Source: Eudromia elegans
Taxonomy: Eukaryota > Chordata > Aves > Tinamiformes > Tinamidae
Direction of reading: 5' to 3'
Assembly (NCBI GenBank): GCA_003342815.1
Contig: PTEX01000140.1
Coordinates: 457,627-521,626, forward strand
DNA length: 64,000 nt
The position numbers were made by a program, and so were the translations under genes. How positions within the stretch are numbered: position 1 is the stretch's first letter; every line of letters begins with the position of its first letter. The notes beneath the pieces were generated by a model that searched no databases, was not told where the DNA came from, and saw only the letters and a list, made by a program, of their open reading frames with translations. Positions 12,925 through 25,500 of the stretch are shown here, one piece after another.

Positions 12925-13010
12925 TTTGCGTGCACGGAGGGAGGCTCCCGAAAGGACCGACAGCGAGGCACGCCGCCTTAGCAAGCGGGCTCGGGCGCTA
13001 AGGGCAGCGG
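12925..13010. promoter_or_regulatory. Small CpG-dense patch
   Basis: About 11 CpGs in under 90 bases, including GGCACGCCGCC and AAGCGGGCTCGGGCGC. The flanks are CpG-poor. A T-run (about T14) follows at 13100. No exon could be defined. Confidence 0.35.
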
Positions 13011-13965
13011 CAGAAGAACAAACTGCTGGAGAGCTTTTCCTGGCTAGAAGTCTAGACAGGAAACGTGAAAGAAAAAGAGAGCTGGTTCACAGTATTTGGG
13101 TTTTTTTTTTTTTTCCTTTTCAATTAAAAGGATGTTCCATATGATAGAAAGTACAGTTGAAGTGACTCAGGCACATTCATTCTGTTGTTTTCTTTCTCTT
13201 TTTCCATAACACAATAAGAGCTATTAATACATTTGAGTTGCCAATATCTGAACAATCTCTGGGACATGATACAGTAGATCTTCTAAATAAATGTTGTGTT
13301 AAATTAGAATTACGATTCTCTTAAAACACTGATGAACATCAGATAATTACTACCAGTAATATAAAGAGAGAAACATTAGTTAAACATTGGCATTATCTCT
13401 GAAAAAAGTACCATTACTCACAGAAAAAAATAAAATTTAAGCTTACATTGAAAAAAAGAAAAAAAAACCCAACACTACAGTAACTTAAAGGAAAGACCCC
13501 TAATGTGTCATGGAAATATTGCATGTAGCCAGGTATATAGAACTCCTATGGTCTCAGGCAGTACATAGAGGCCCAGATGTCACTAGAAGATATGTTGAAA
13601 CACACTGCATATATATTTGGATTATTTCCCCTATTCATGGTCAGAAAAAAAAAAAACACGTTTTAAATTAAAGCAGTGTCACTGAGATACCCGTTAATTC
13701 TCAGCTAATGCTTATAACTCATTTGGAGCTAACACAGTGTAGGAGCAGGGGCTTGGCTATCATAGTTCAGATATTAGGGACAGGCTGATGACAAAGACAG
13801 ATGTTACGTAGGCAGCAGGAAGGATCTGTGCATCAGAGAGCTGGCATTTATACCAGGATCTAATCTCCTGATCAGAGTTTTCATCTGGATTTCATTATCA
13901 TGTACTCATCTTTCTTCCCTATTCACTAAGAGGTCTCTGGGAATGTTTCCATGTCTGATAAAGCA
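13011..13965. other. Intronic sequence without recognisable features
   Basis: AT-rich DNA with A-runs near 13450-13468 and 13645-13656; nothing else identified. Confidence 0.5.
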
Positions 13966-14034
13966 GGGAAGGGAAGGGAAGGGAAAAGGGAAGGGAAAAG
14001 GGAAGGGAAAAGGGAAGGGAAAAGGGAAGGGAAA
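13966..14034 (+). repeat. (GGGAA)n purine microsatellite, G-quadruplex potential
   Basis: Twelve GGG tracts are separated by AA or AAAA. After three AA spacers the array settles into a 12-base higher-order unit GGGAAGGGAAAA. Tract length 3 and loops of 2-4 satisfy the usual G-quadruplex pattern on the + strand. The minus (ARHGAP6 sense) strand is the C/T-rich complement, so the pre-mRNA would carry the pyrimidine strand. A glycine-lysine-rich frame across it is a translation artefact of the repeat. Confidence 0.95.
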
Positions 14035-15759
14035 TACAATTAAGAGAAATGAAGGTTATAAAAACTATAATGCAGCCTCCACTACTTCTGATCAAGGTCT
14101 GTTAGAACTGTCAGTTTCTTGGATTTCATAATGATCTCCACGTTTTTTTAATACAAAGGAATTTTTTTATTATTAAACTATTCAGTCAAGTCACCACCAA
14201 CAACTGCCATTTCTACTACTCAGTCATTAGTAAGTAGGAAAGAAGTTAAAAATACCATCCAAAAAAACCTACTTTATGCACCAGTCTTTCAGGGAGAAGA
14301 GGTGCTAGAACATGGCTCGAAAACAAGAAACAACAGACAAAGTTCAGCCTGCTGGATTCAGCTTTTGCAACTGAATTGCAGTGTGGAATCAGAATCAAAT
14401 ATCTGTAGCCAAAAGGTGAGAGCAGAACACTCCAGGGACACTAACGGCGCCTTTGGAAGACTCCGTGGCACTTACGTCTGACATAAAAATTTACCACCTT
14501 ATAGATGCACTTCATCCAAAGGTGTAGGCAAAGAGTCCCCATGCATTTCATTTGACCTTGACTGATATCTTTGACAGCACATCTTCTACAACCAAGTTTG
14601 AGTTGCAAGAGAAGCAGCTGAACCACATTTCAGTGGAACTGGAAGCTGAAAAAACTGTACTCATATCTCAGAAACAATTTCTTTTTTTTTTTTTTATCAA
14701 GATGGGCAACAAAAGTTTATATTTCTTACTCAGTAGCACACTGGAATACCCAGATGAAGAAAATAATCTGAATTTACAAAAACTAATTTGTTCTCTACTT
14801 GGACTAGTTTAAAATACCCAACAATATTGACTTCTACGACCTTAAATATATTTTCAGCATACATACACACAGAAATCCTCTAGAATTAGTGCTCAGCGTT
14901 TTTATTTTGGAAACTAGAAAAAAACTATGAAGACTTGTTGCTTAGGAAAGTTTTCACATTGGATCTTTCCGCCATATTTTTTTTTTCAGATAACAGGCAT
15001 GTTATAAAGGCATTTATGTGAGTATCTCAATAAGCTTTACATAATTTGACTTATATATACCTGGATGTTTCATAAAGGAATATTACTAAAAACTATATGA
15101 AGAACTATCACATTATAAAAAAATCACCTGAACATAACAAAGGGAACATTACTGGAAGTCTTCACTTTCTGCAGATGACTCCCTTAGGATGAGCTAAGGC
15201 GAAATTAAAGATATCACTACTTGCTGCCTTGTTTGGAAGAAAGGTATGTTTCAAGTACCTCAAGAAAAGAGGATGAAGCAGATGAAGACCATTGAGTTAA
15301 CAGGCAGGACCTGCACATGGCAGAAGGAGGCACGGGGTTTTACTCTGCAAAAGTGGAAAGTGAGCAAAGCTGCTGGAGGGGAGAATCTGCCTCCGGATCT
15401 GTTTTCTTCTGCGCATTATCTGTTTCTTTCTCCTTGCTGCTGCAACTTCTCTTTTACAAGCAACTGATTTTCCTTATAGAATATTCTGCCATGTGGTTTA
15501 GTCCAAACAGATTCAGCACTGTTAGTTACTCAGTTTAATCCGAGACAGCTGTCCACGGAGGTTCACTGCTGGGCCACCTATATACTCTAACATATATAAC
15601 TGGTAAAACATATCAAGTTAAAAGACAAAGAAATATATATATATTTATATATATAAAGAAAGGAATAAGAAAAAATATCTAAAGAGATTGACAAGTTTAT
15701 TCACTTTGATCTCACTGTTTCTGCTGATTTGAAGGGCTTTGGTCCTCCTGGTTGTTCTG
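14035..15759. other. Intronic sequence without recognisable features
   Basis: AT-rich unique-looking DNA with a T-run at about 14683-14694 and a TA-rich stretch at 15631-15656. Short frames on both strands look spurious. Confidence 0.5.
15631..15656. repeat. (AT)n-rich microsatellite
   Basis: Alternating A/T with one TTT interruption. Confidence 0.85.
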
Positions 15760-15905
15760 CTGACCAACTGAGCTCGGAATCGTGGACTGTGTCCTGCCAT
15801 GGGTCGGCCTCCGAGAGGCTCCTCTGGAGCACCCGCTCCTGCGTGCTCTCCCCGCCGCCGCCGAGCGCACGGCAGGTGGTTCGTGCTGCTGGAGCTTACG
15901 CAAAC
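15760..15905. promoter_or_regulatory. CpG-dense patch
   Basis: About 13 CpGs in 140 bases, including CCCCGCCGCCGCCGAGCGCACGG, split as CCCCGCCGCCGCC then GAGCGCACGG. A CAG/GTGGTT donor-like site follows on +. The 63-codon minus frame at 15712-15903 (R-, S- and Q-rich) matches nothing known. Possible regulatory element; composition is the only evidence. Confidence 0.38.
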
Positions 15906-16781
15906 ATCAGGAGTTTGAGGGATTGAGAGCCTGCTGAGGCTGTCCAGACTCGCTGGGGTGACTCCAGCTACGTTGAGGGATGAGAGTTTGATCCTCTCTC
16001 TTTAAAGAGATTAGTTTTACGAGGCAGTTATGCAATGCAGAAAAATGAGAGCTATGGACCCACATTTTTCTTCTCTATTTTACTGTATTTAGCCAGCCTG
16101 TCATAATGCTGTTTTGTATGATAAACAACTGCAAAGTTCTAGTACACCAAATGTATTTATAATGGAAGTGCATGGGCGGTTTCTACTTCTATATATGATT
16201 CAGTGTTTTTGACAGCTGTGACACCAGCGCAAAAAGTCCATTCAGAAACACACCAGCAATTTGAGTAATTAAAATGCTCGCTATTGTAAAAATTCCATCG
16301 GCCTCCAAATTTAAGGAAGACTGTCGTATTCCTATAGTTATCTTCTCTTAAGCAGTCTTGCCCCCCATATCTTTGCATGATAGTCAGGACATGAAATTAT
16401 AATTCTAATAACACCCCCTTTTTTTTATTCTTTTCAACAGCAGGTGATAAATGTGCATTGTGTGCTGTTGCCATCTTCCTGAGCTTTACAGGCGACTGCT
16501 ATGATTTCCTGCAGTTGTCTTCTTAGAAATATATTTTTCTTTCACTAATCTCCATGCAACAAACAAAGAGCAAGAAATAATTGTACTAGGTTCCATAATT
16601 AGAGCTACTCTCTGACTTTCTTTTCGCTGGGGGAGGATTTTTCCTCTTAGCTTGCAACTGGTAACCCTCTTCGGAAAATGGTGTTTCATAGTGAATCCAA
16701 TGGTATTGATTCCTTACTGAAGTCTGAGGTTCAGCCAGGAGGGACCTGAGCGTAACAAAGCAAGGGCTTAAAAGTCAATAA

Positions 16782-16814
16782 TGAAAAAAAGAAAAAAGAA
16801 AGGAAGAAAGAAAA
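16782..16814 (+). repeat. Polypurine (A/G) tract
   Basis: Thirty-odd uninterrupted purines, mostly AAAG/AAGG units. Confidence 0.85.
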
Positions 16815-17427
16815 TGGAAACAATGAAGCCTTATGCACTGGAACCAATTTCTTAACTGTTAAGCAAAATTAGTAACTGAGGATAAGCGAAAGATTATTAC
16901 TCATTATCTGATCCAACGTCTTGCCCTAAATCTGAGGCTAAACATAAAACTCTCTCTCTCACACACCCACCCTCGCTCCAACAAGAAAAGCAGCCAAGCG
17001 AAATGAGTTTTCCTTCTCTGTCAGTGGATGTCCAGATATTGCTGCACTTAGTTAAGAGTATTCCTGTGAGAATACCGTGATGCTTTCCAGTTGCCATTTG
17101 ATCAGTAGGGGTATGGCTTCACAGTTTTTTTGCTGGGGTTTACCATACAGGAGGCTACTATCGACAGAACAGAAACATCAGAAAGAAGAGATTGACGCAC
17201 TAAAAATTGAACACAGGTCTTTTAGGTATATGTGTGTATGTTAGCCTTTCCCTATCCAACTCAATTTTAGACAAGCTGCACACCTTTAAAGCATGCATGC
17301 TTTATATTCTCATACCCAGCCCATGGAGGTGCTAAACTGGCTCCTCCGAGCTCCTGAGCTCCTGGGTCCTATTGGCAGATCTATCATCCATCAACATGCT
17401 GAGGACCAGCTACTGCGGACAGCCTGC

Positions 17428-17460
17428 AAAAAAGAAATAAATAAAATAAAAATAAAAAAA
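17428..17460. repeat. (AAAT)n-like A-rich repeat
   Basis: AAAT/AAAAT units ending in A7. It is followed 30 bases later by a TTTG run at 17491-17530. Confidence 0.8.
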
Positions 17461-17490
17461 CCCTTCAGCGGTCCGGTTAACCCGGTGCTG

Positions 17491-17530
17491 GGGTTTGTTT
17501 GTTTGTTTTGTGTTTTTTGATTTTGTTTTC
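17491..17530. repeat. (TTTG)n simple repeat
   Basis: GTTT units degrade into T-rich sequence. Confidence 0.8.
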
Positions 17531-19395
17531 CCTAAGACAAATGCACACAAAGGATGGAGGAGAGCGCTGTGTAAATGCAGAAGATGCACCCTGCCCCCTT
17601 TCTCCTTGCTGGGAAAGGGACCACTGGCCACATGGTCACTGCTGGCGGGGCCCGGACACACAAGCAGCCCCACAGTCTAGTTGTCTGCTCCAGACTAGAC
17701 CCTGGGCATAACCTAGTAGCATATCCTAGTAGCTCTGCCTTCTGCCTCTGCCCTCTTATCTGGCCTCTTCTGAGCATGGATTTATTCTCTTATAATATAT
17801 ACAAAGTGAATGAAGAAATACTTAGGCCCAAGGCAACAATATAAATCAATACTGGGAAGCTAACATCCATCAAACTTTCTCTGGTTTCCATTTCAGTGCT
17901 CTCAGGTCCTTCTCCACAACTATCTAGTCACTAATAGCCTTCTCCTCACAAAATAAGACCCAAACACCTTCCCTCTTGAGAGGATGGGCTTGTGGTTGCA
18001 ATAACTTATCAGGCTTAACAAAGAGCTCAGCTTTTTTCGTCAGAGCTTCCACAACTTTCTCTTTGCTGAAATGAATTTTCCTTGACCATTCTCCTTTTTC
18101 AGAACTTTTCCTAATGAATTCAATGCTTTAAGCAACCTTCTTGACACCTTCCACACATTTGGGATAATACAGGTGTTTAATTAGCCAAAGGGATTAGCAC
18201 AATAACATACTACAGAAAGAAATTCTTGGAGGTGTGTAGTACATTACAGAAGTTAATCATCTACCAGCTAGTACAAGCAGATCTCTTATGGCATTAAACT
18301 GCCTTTACTAACATAAAATAAAGGGCTGGAATGCAGCAAATGCATCAATGCACCACAAAAGAACCATTTCATATCCATAAATACATATTTTCCATCCCAA
18401 ATGAAACAAAATTCCTTCCCTCATAGAAACAGATGTTAAAGCAAAGCTGTCTTTTCTTTTTTCACTGATTCTTTTTGTCAATTTTTACACCTTTAGCTGG
18501 TGTTATCAAGAATTATACAATTCTTAATTTTGACTTAATTTTGACTGGCCACTGCTGTACCGTAAAAGTGGTAATAGAATGAAATGAAATCTTGGTGAGA
18601 TGAGGTATCTTAATCATGGCAGGGAAAAAAACAGTTATTTATTCTACTTCTGTAGCAGTTCTGTAGGAACACCGACAAAAGTATGAATAAAATGAGGTAG
18701 ACTGGCAGATAGCTCAATTACATGGCACTACTGGAAGCTAAAATACTATGGTTTAAAATATAACACTGCTCAGCACCCTATTGTGAACCAAAGTGATAAA
18801 GCAGGATGATATTTTAGAAAGCCTTTGGTGTTTTAATCTTATTGCATTTTTACTTTCAAATTCCTGGTTAACACCGTTCACAACCAACACCATTCGCTCA
18901 GGTAGGGTGACTGAATTAACAACAAAAAAATGTATTTTCTATTTCTCATTTGCAATAAAGATGACACATTAAGATAATTGCTATTTTCTCTGTCAGACAC
19001 CTGAATTCTGTTAAAGGTAGCTGAAAATCTTTATCAAGCTCAGGAGAGCAGCAGGCAATCTGCTTACCTGGCATGAAATGTCAACAGTTTCTGGCCGAGC
19101 AGATACACAGACAGACGGATTTATTGGTAAGTCTCATAAGTGCAGTATTGCCTGTCCAAGCCTGCACACTAAATAGTTCAGGGAAGTGCGGACCTTGTGT
19201 ATTTTAAGAGATATACTCTGAAATCTGACACTGATATTCAGCATTTCCATACGGGCTCTTTCACTACTGATTAAATCATGAAAAGGACCATGAAAATATA
19301 TCCAAGAATAGTCCTGGGCTGTGGCTGCATATTCCATGATACAAACCTTACGCACTGCTAGATCCTCCAGTCAAGATACTTGATCCAGATGAGGA

Positions 19396-19409
19396 ACACA
19401 CACACACAG
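19396..19409. repeat. (AC)n dinucleotide run
   Basis: Seven AC units, followed by AGAGCTCCC and T8A7. Confidence 0.8.
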
Positions 19410-21420
19410 AGCTCCCTTTTTTTAAAAAAATGCCAAGGCTTCTTGCTTTTGTGCTGGATGCAGAAGACCTGACAATACCTATGTGGCATAAAATGGGCCC
19501 AGGGAATCTGAATAAGCTCTGCATGGGATGTGAGCTTTGCTCCATTCACTGCAGCCCTTCTGATCTGCCAAAAGAACCCAAGAGTCAGACCAATCTGATC
19601 CGCCAATGGCAGCCCTGGTGACATCTCCCATGGGTGGATCTTGCAAAGGCAATGCTGTTTTTTGGTGCCTGGCATCCCAATCTGCGGGGCAAATGGAAGT
19701 GTGTAGTATGTAGTGAGCAGAAAGCAGGTTGTTTCTGCGAAATCTCTTTATTCAGTTGAATGCAGGAAGGTCGTTATTAAACAGCTATTAATGGATTTAC
19801 TACACGGAAATCCAATCTCATAATAGCTGCTCATCTAAAACGAGCTCACCTGCTAACCAAGAAGTGGTCTTGTCCCAAGAAAAGATATTAAGAAGTTCAA
19901 CACAGTGTCTATGTTTCCTATGCCTAGCCCAAAATATACTTCATAATAACCTTATGGGATTGGAACTGTTCTGCTAGAGAACCCATTCAAATTCTTGTTT
20001 CAGAAATATGGACAAAAAGAAATGAAAATTTGTAGAACAAGTGGGAGGAAAGCAGAGGACCTGTCACAACCATTCTCCCTCCTTATGGGCTTTGAGAAGC
20101 CAAACACTTTCCTCCATTTGGATTTTTTTTCTTTTGGCTACAAAGCAAGTTGTTCTACTCTAATCTCTCTGTTCAACAAAAGTCAGAGTGGGGAGGAAAG
20201 TTCTTCCACAAACCACTACTGACACACTAGTAATTCTCCAAATGGCACTTTTTTTTTATTTTTCTTTAGGTATTACTGTTCATTACAGGCAGCTGAAGCA
20301 AATCAGCTATCAGGTAGCTGTTGGTGCTCAATTCTCTTCTATCACACTATATATGTCAACACTAACAAAGCTAAAAGTAGTGACACAACTTCGGAGGAGG
20401 ATGTTCTCAAAGGTAAACAGTTTATAAATGAAGGTTTTCTTAAATTAGTTACGTATCTTCAGTACAGCCACTGAAGTAGGGTGCAAAATAAATTGTCCAT
20501 TAAAATAAAGGAGAACCTTCTATTTTTTCTCAAGCTTCCAGAAACAGAGAAAGGACTGAAAAAAAAAATTTTATAATTCCCGCCTGAGTTTAAAGCATCA
20601 TTGGACTGAACTCTGGAAAATACGCAGGAAAATACACAAAGCATCCCCGCTTTGACTAAATGTGTATTTCCTGGGATGGCACTAGAATTAGGACACAACT
20701 AAACATTTCTGAATACCTTTTTATGCACAAATCCAAAGAGTGCATCCCATCTTGCCCACCTGCTTAGGGCACATACATTTTATAAGATGCAATCAGAAGA
20801 GCTCAGCAAGTCACTGCCTGTGGTTAAACGGAAAAACATATGGTTTGCGGTTCTTCCCTATACGCTATTTGAAAGTTGTGGATTTAATAAAAACTAGTTG
20901 GATTAGGTTAAATTATGGCACAAAACCAAGCAGACATTCTTGGGCATGGGCAACGAGGAACTGGATCCCTACACACACGCGTCCACAGGAGACGTTCACA
21001 TACGTTTGGTATCTGTGTTCTCTGCCCCCGTTTTGGCCATTGAGGGAAGGGTCCCAAACAGCAGATGGCAGTTACTGAGCCGTAAGGGGAAACAAAGCTG
21101 GGCAAAAGTGAGGATAAAGAAGCAAAAAAGGAGGGAAAGTGGAATGCAGAATAGAGGGAGGAAATGAAACGCACGGTACAAATAGCAGGAGGATAAAGCT
21201 GTGGCTAACGTACAGGACAGAGAGTCCTTGCCAAGCACCATGTGTAACCGCAGTCACATCTTCTCTTATTAGCTCAGTTAACTCATCCATCGTGTGAGGG
21301 AAACACTGAGCTATGCAGGTAGCCAAGAGCACATTAAATCCTGGGAACTCGGCTGTTAACTTGCCACTATTGCTAAACAGCCTGATGTTGTCTTAACCTT
21401 CGGGGATCAAAAGCTCAGTC

Positions 21421-21605
21421 AGTTTTTGTTGATTTCACTGCTGCCCTGTTTCTCTGTGCACCTGGGAGTCACCCAGCACAGTCGGCACTGCCCTGCTTCT
21501 GCCCCAGGAGCAGGAGCCCAGGCACCCAGCAGGCCGGGAGATCTATCTATCCCTCTATCCATCTATCCATCCATCTATCCAACTATCTATCAACTATCTA
21601 TCCAA

Positions 21606-21650
<45 letters not shown>

Positions 21651-22560
21651 CATCCATCCATCCATCCATCCATCCATCCATCCATCTATCTATCCATCCC
21701 AAGCCCGGCCTGGGCGACAGCTGCCAGCAAGCGCATGGAGAAGCAGCCCCAGGCTTGCTCAACCCCAGCCGGAGGTGGGGACCCCTGGGCTCTCGCTGGC
21801 TGCTCGGCCTTAGCTTCTCCTTTCTGCCTTCTGCCACAAACACCTTGGGGCAGCCGCAAGCAAAGCCATCGCCTGCAGAAGGCTTTTCCACGTAGCACTG
21901 GCTCCATCCGCCTCTTTTGGCCTTTTCCACGAAGGAGCAAGAGCCGGGATCAGGCCCTCTGTTCCTCGCAGTCTCCCGGTGCAGCAGGGGAGCCGCGGAG
22001 CCGGGCAGGGGATGCTCTGGCTCACGCCATGGCCACAGCAGCCAGCCAGGGAGCAGCCCCAGGCCGACGAGCTGCTTCATACTCTTTGCTAGAGCATTGT
22101 CGATACAGGCCAGCCGTTTCAGACACTGTAAAACACGGTTTTCCCTCCTACGCAAGGCCCTCCCAGGATGCCAAATGAGACCGGCAAGCCCTAAGCAAGG
22201 GAAGCCCCAGTCCACCCCAAAACACTTGCTCACGTTTGTTGCCTCCCCCAAAGTAGCAGTCGCTGCGGACACTAGGGCTGGCAGCTCTGAAAGCTGGCTT
22301 TCACACCGCCCCGGTACCGCTGCTGCCAGAGCCAGCAACCCTGTCTCCTCACTTGGTAGCAATCACCAGCTCCTCATGCTGGGGGTTGCTTGCTTGCAAC
22401 CCAAGGAAACGGCCACCAGGCAGCAAGTCCTCCCAGCCCAGCAAGGGCACCGAAACCCTGTCCCCACGTGGATGAAACCTGCAGCCCAGGTGTCCATGCA
22501 CGTGCACAGTGAAGGAGCAGGCGAGCAGGCCAAGAGAGTGAGTGGTTAGGAATGGCCTGG
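21421..22560. other. GC-rich intronic segment
   Basis: Clearly more GC-rich than both flanks, though less CpG-dense than the patch at 2470-2695. It produces the longest open frames of the window (250 codons on + at 21426-22178, 238 on - at 21646-22362, 210 on + at 21917-22549). These overlap, the first two run straight through the TATC/CATC microsatellite, and none shows a known domain, so I regard them as non-coding. Confidence 0.55.
21541..21698 (+). repeat. Compound (TATC)n(CATC)n microsatellite
   Basis: The pure core is 11 TATC units (21607-21650) followed by 9 CATC units (21651-21686), then TATC, TATC, CATC. Impure ATCT/ATCC units lie before it. On the minus strand it reads GATG then GATA, the sense strand of the presumed host intron. 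Length and purity suggest it is polymorphic. Confidence 0.96.
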
Positions 22561-25500
22561 ACCACAGACAAGACGCCTGAGATAAATGCAGCGCCTGATA
22601 TCTAGCTTTGCCTCACAGTGCAACAAGATTTAGTTCTTTTCTATGTTTCGGGGACAGAAACCTCCTTCTCTCTCTCTCAAATCCACACGTTGGTTCAAGG
22701 AAGTCCTGGACTCAGCTCTACGCTCCTTGTCTCTCAGACACTCGTGCTAGCCACCAGGCTATCAGCTTCATTCAGACTATTTCATTCATTCATTGCTTCA
22801 ATAGGCAAGGCCCCAAATTTATAGCCAGGTGACCATGGTGCTGACTTAGGTAGATCAAGTACCTCAACCAGATTCCTTCATACCCAAGCAAAAGGAGGAG
22901 ATGTGCATTATCAGCTATTCACGGGCCTTCTTCTAGTTCTAAATCTACTTGCTAGCCAATAATCCTACCCTAGACCCAAGAAGGATCCTTACTAAAGTTT
23001 CATTAAAAGAAATACAGTTTGCAGAATGATTTTGCTTGGTTGAATTAGAATTTTCTGATAGAAAATTGAATGTTAAAAATATTTGAAGCCAGTTCTACTG
23101 CTTTTGCATTCAAGTCCCAGCATATGCTCAGCAAGTGCACAACAACTCCAAGATGAGAGCAAGTTTTAGTACGCTGACGGAATTCTCCCCATTCCAGCTG
23201 CAAGGATTCTCCGCTTGAGGACTGATAGGTAACTGAAGAGAGTCCCATTTCCCCTGAGGGACAGAAATGCCAAAATTCCAAATAATCCAAGGTGAGCCAA
23301 ACAGAAAAGGCATCCAGGCAGGATGAAAATATCTAGCTGTATGCTGACCATATTAGAAATCAAGAGCAGCTCCTGAGCTGCCAGAACAACTGTTCAAAGA
23401 GCTGTGCCAGGCATCCAGATGATGCTGCTGGCATGAGATCTTCCACAGTCTGAGAGCAGCTGGGTTCCAGGGCCAATATCCACAGCCTGGATGTGGAGGG
23501 AAAGGGCCGCTCACCATCCAGCAGCATCCTTCCCTCTACATAGTCATAGGTGAATTAGTTGTTTCCATTACATTTGGAAATTGAAAACCTTTATATAAAA
23601 CAAAAGGTTTGATACGATATAGTGTATTGTGGTCCTTCATGCCACTGGAAAAGAGAAGTCTTCCAAGCTCATATTAAATCAGACTAGACAATCTCATTTA
23701 GCTTGATGCTCCCTGGGAATCCTGGAGGTAGACACCAAGGAGCCTTGGTGATCCAGGCTGAATGACAGGAAAGAGTCCTAGCTGGAGCTGACAAAAGTCA
23801 GGTGTTCTGCCTCATCAAAGCTTTGTAGGTTTTGCCTGCTAGTTACACATTTTTTATTTGGTTTCTTGACCAAATTGGACCCACAGAAAAGACATTATAA
23901 GTCATCCATGAACCAGAAATGTTGCTCTTCCAAAATACATATGCTCTTCAATTCTACAAAATAAACACCACTGCCATAGAGACAAAGACAGTATACCTAA
24001 TCAGGTAAGAACTCCCCACACCTAAGTTGCTTTAAAAAGTGCAACTTCTCAGAATTTTCTAATAAACTCTTTTTTTTTTTTTTTAATTTCAGATCTCTTG
24101 TCACAAAAAGAGTTCAATATTCCATAGATTATTCCTCCACCAGTATTTTGTAATATATGTGACTTACGTGTGATAAACATCTTACAGTAGTCTTGTCTTC
24201 ATTTATGATGTCTTCAATAACATAACTATGGCCTTTGCTCCAAAATAACAAAGCTATCCCTAGCTAATGCTGATGCAGCTTTTCACTGTACCATCCCTTA
24301 TGTCCTTCTCTAGCTGACATTATACACTCAGGAAAAAAAATAGACAGATACATTAATAAAATGTACTAACTCAAGGAAATACAAGGAAACAGGAAAGAGG
24401 TTTTCTGCAACTTTAAATAATAGAGACAAAACATGGTAGCATTAGAGCAAAATCCAGAGCAGGAAGCCAGTCAGTTTATCATGAAATTAAATATATGAGG
24501 AATGATGTCTATGAGAAGGTCCGGGTTTCATCCAATGATGGAAGTTCAAAGGAGGGAGCACGGTGACAGGGCAGGGCCCATGAAACTGCTCATGCCCACA
24601 GAGGGCAAGAAACACTTGTCAACGAAGTGAATAAAAGCATTTAGTGCACAAAGAGCAGATCAAGATGACTGCTGCTGGTAGGAGTTTTTCAAAGCAGGCC
24701 AAAGCCATTTAGAAACTGAGAGATTAATGTAGCTTCCTCTTGTCTGCAGGCTGCATATGTTGTGAGGGCCATATATATCACAAACCAATCTGAATGTTTG
24801 CTTTTGCACTCTCATCTGCATTTGGAATTGGGATCTAAAAGGTGTTAAGAGAATTCCTTGCATCTGAGAGGAGGACTAGAAATGGGAAACACATCAATCT
24901 GGTAGGTCTCCCATTGCAGTAAATCCTCCCTAGAAAAACAATTGCAGCTCACTTTCAATGTAGACCTCAAAGGGTTACGTGGAAGGGATGGGGCAGGGGG
25001 ATTATACTGAAAAGAAGCTACCCAAGGCACGGGATTCAAATATTGGGCCCAGCTCACAAAGCTGATGCCCAAAACAAAAAGAGAGCTCAGCAAAGACCAT
25101 AAGGGAAAAACAGATTTTTAAGGGAAAAACACTTCTTGAAAGCTTCAGTAGTCTAGTCACAAGCCTACTTATTTGTGAGCATATGCTGTTTTGACTAGAT
25201 GTCCAACTGCTATACAAAAAAAGACGATAGCTTCAGTGGGAACTAGTGCACTGTAGCGTAAATGCCAAGCAAAGGTACAGTGTTATACTCACATTTTTTT
25301 CTATCATTTTCTTAAGAGTATTTATTTAAAATCAGATCACCCAAAACAAACAGCTGTCCTGAATCTCTTCCAGGACATGAGCAATCTGCTTCTAATATTT
25401 ACCAGATTTTGTTCTGCCTTTAGAGAAAAGAAGAAAAGTTCCGTGTTCTGATACAAAGTCACTTACTAAAAGCTAAGAGTCACTTCTCGTTGCATCCCTA

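Larger units (their letters stand above)
15906..21420. other. Intronic sequence without recognisable features
   Basis: Unique-looking DNA with simple repeats only: a purine tract at 16782-16814, A/T-rich runs at 17428-17460, TTTG repeats at 17491-17530 and an AC run at 19396-19409. Frames at 17290-17850, 19350-19680 and 20740-21330 overlap on both strands and are not convincing. Confidence 0.5.

Noticed and set aside
19628-19640. CCCATGGGTGGAT, identical to a stretch I recall from amelogenin exon 6
   Set aside because: A 13-base match to a remembered sequence is expected by chance at about this window size, and the flanking bases and reading frame do not resemble amelogenin.
21426-22549. Longest open frames of the window (250, 238 and 210 codons, both strands)
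   Set aside because: They overlap on both strands, two translate straight through the TATC/CATC microsatellite, and none shows a known domain. GC-rich DNA with few stop codons explains them.
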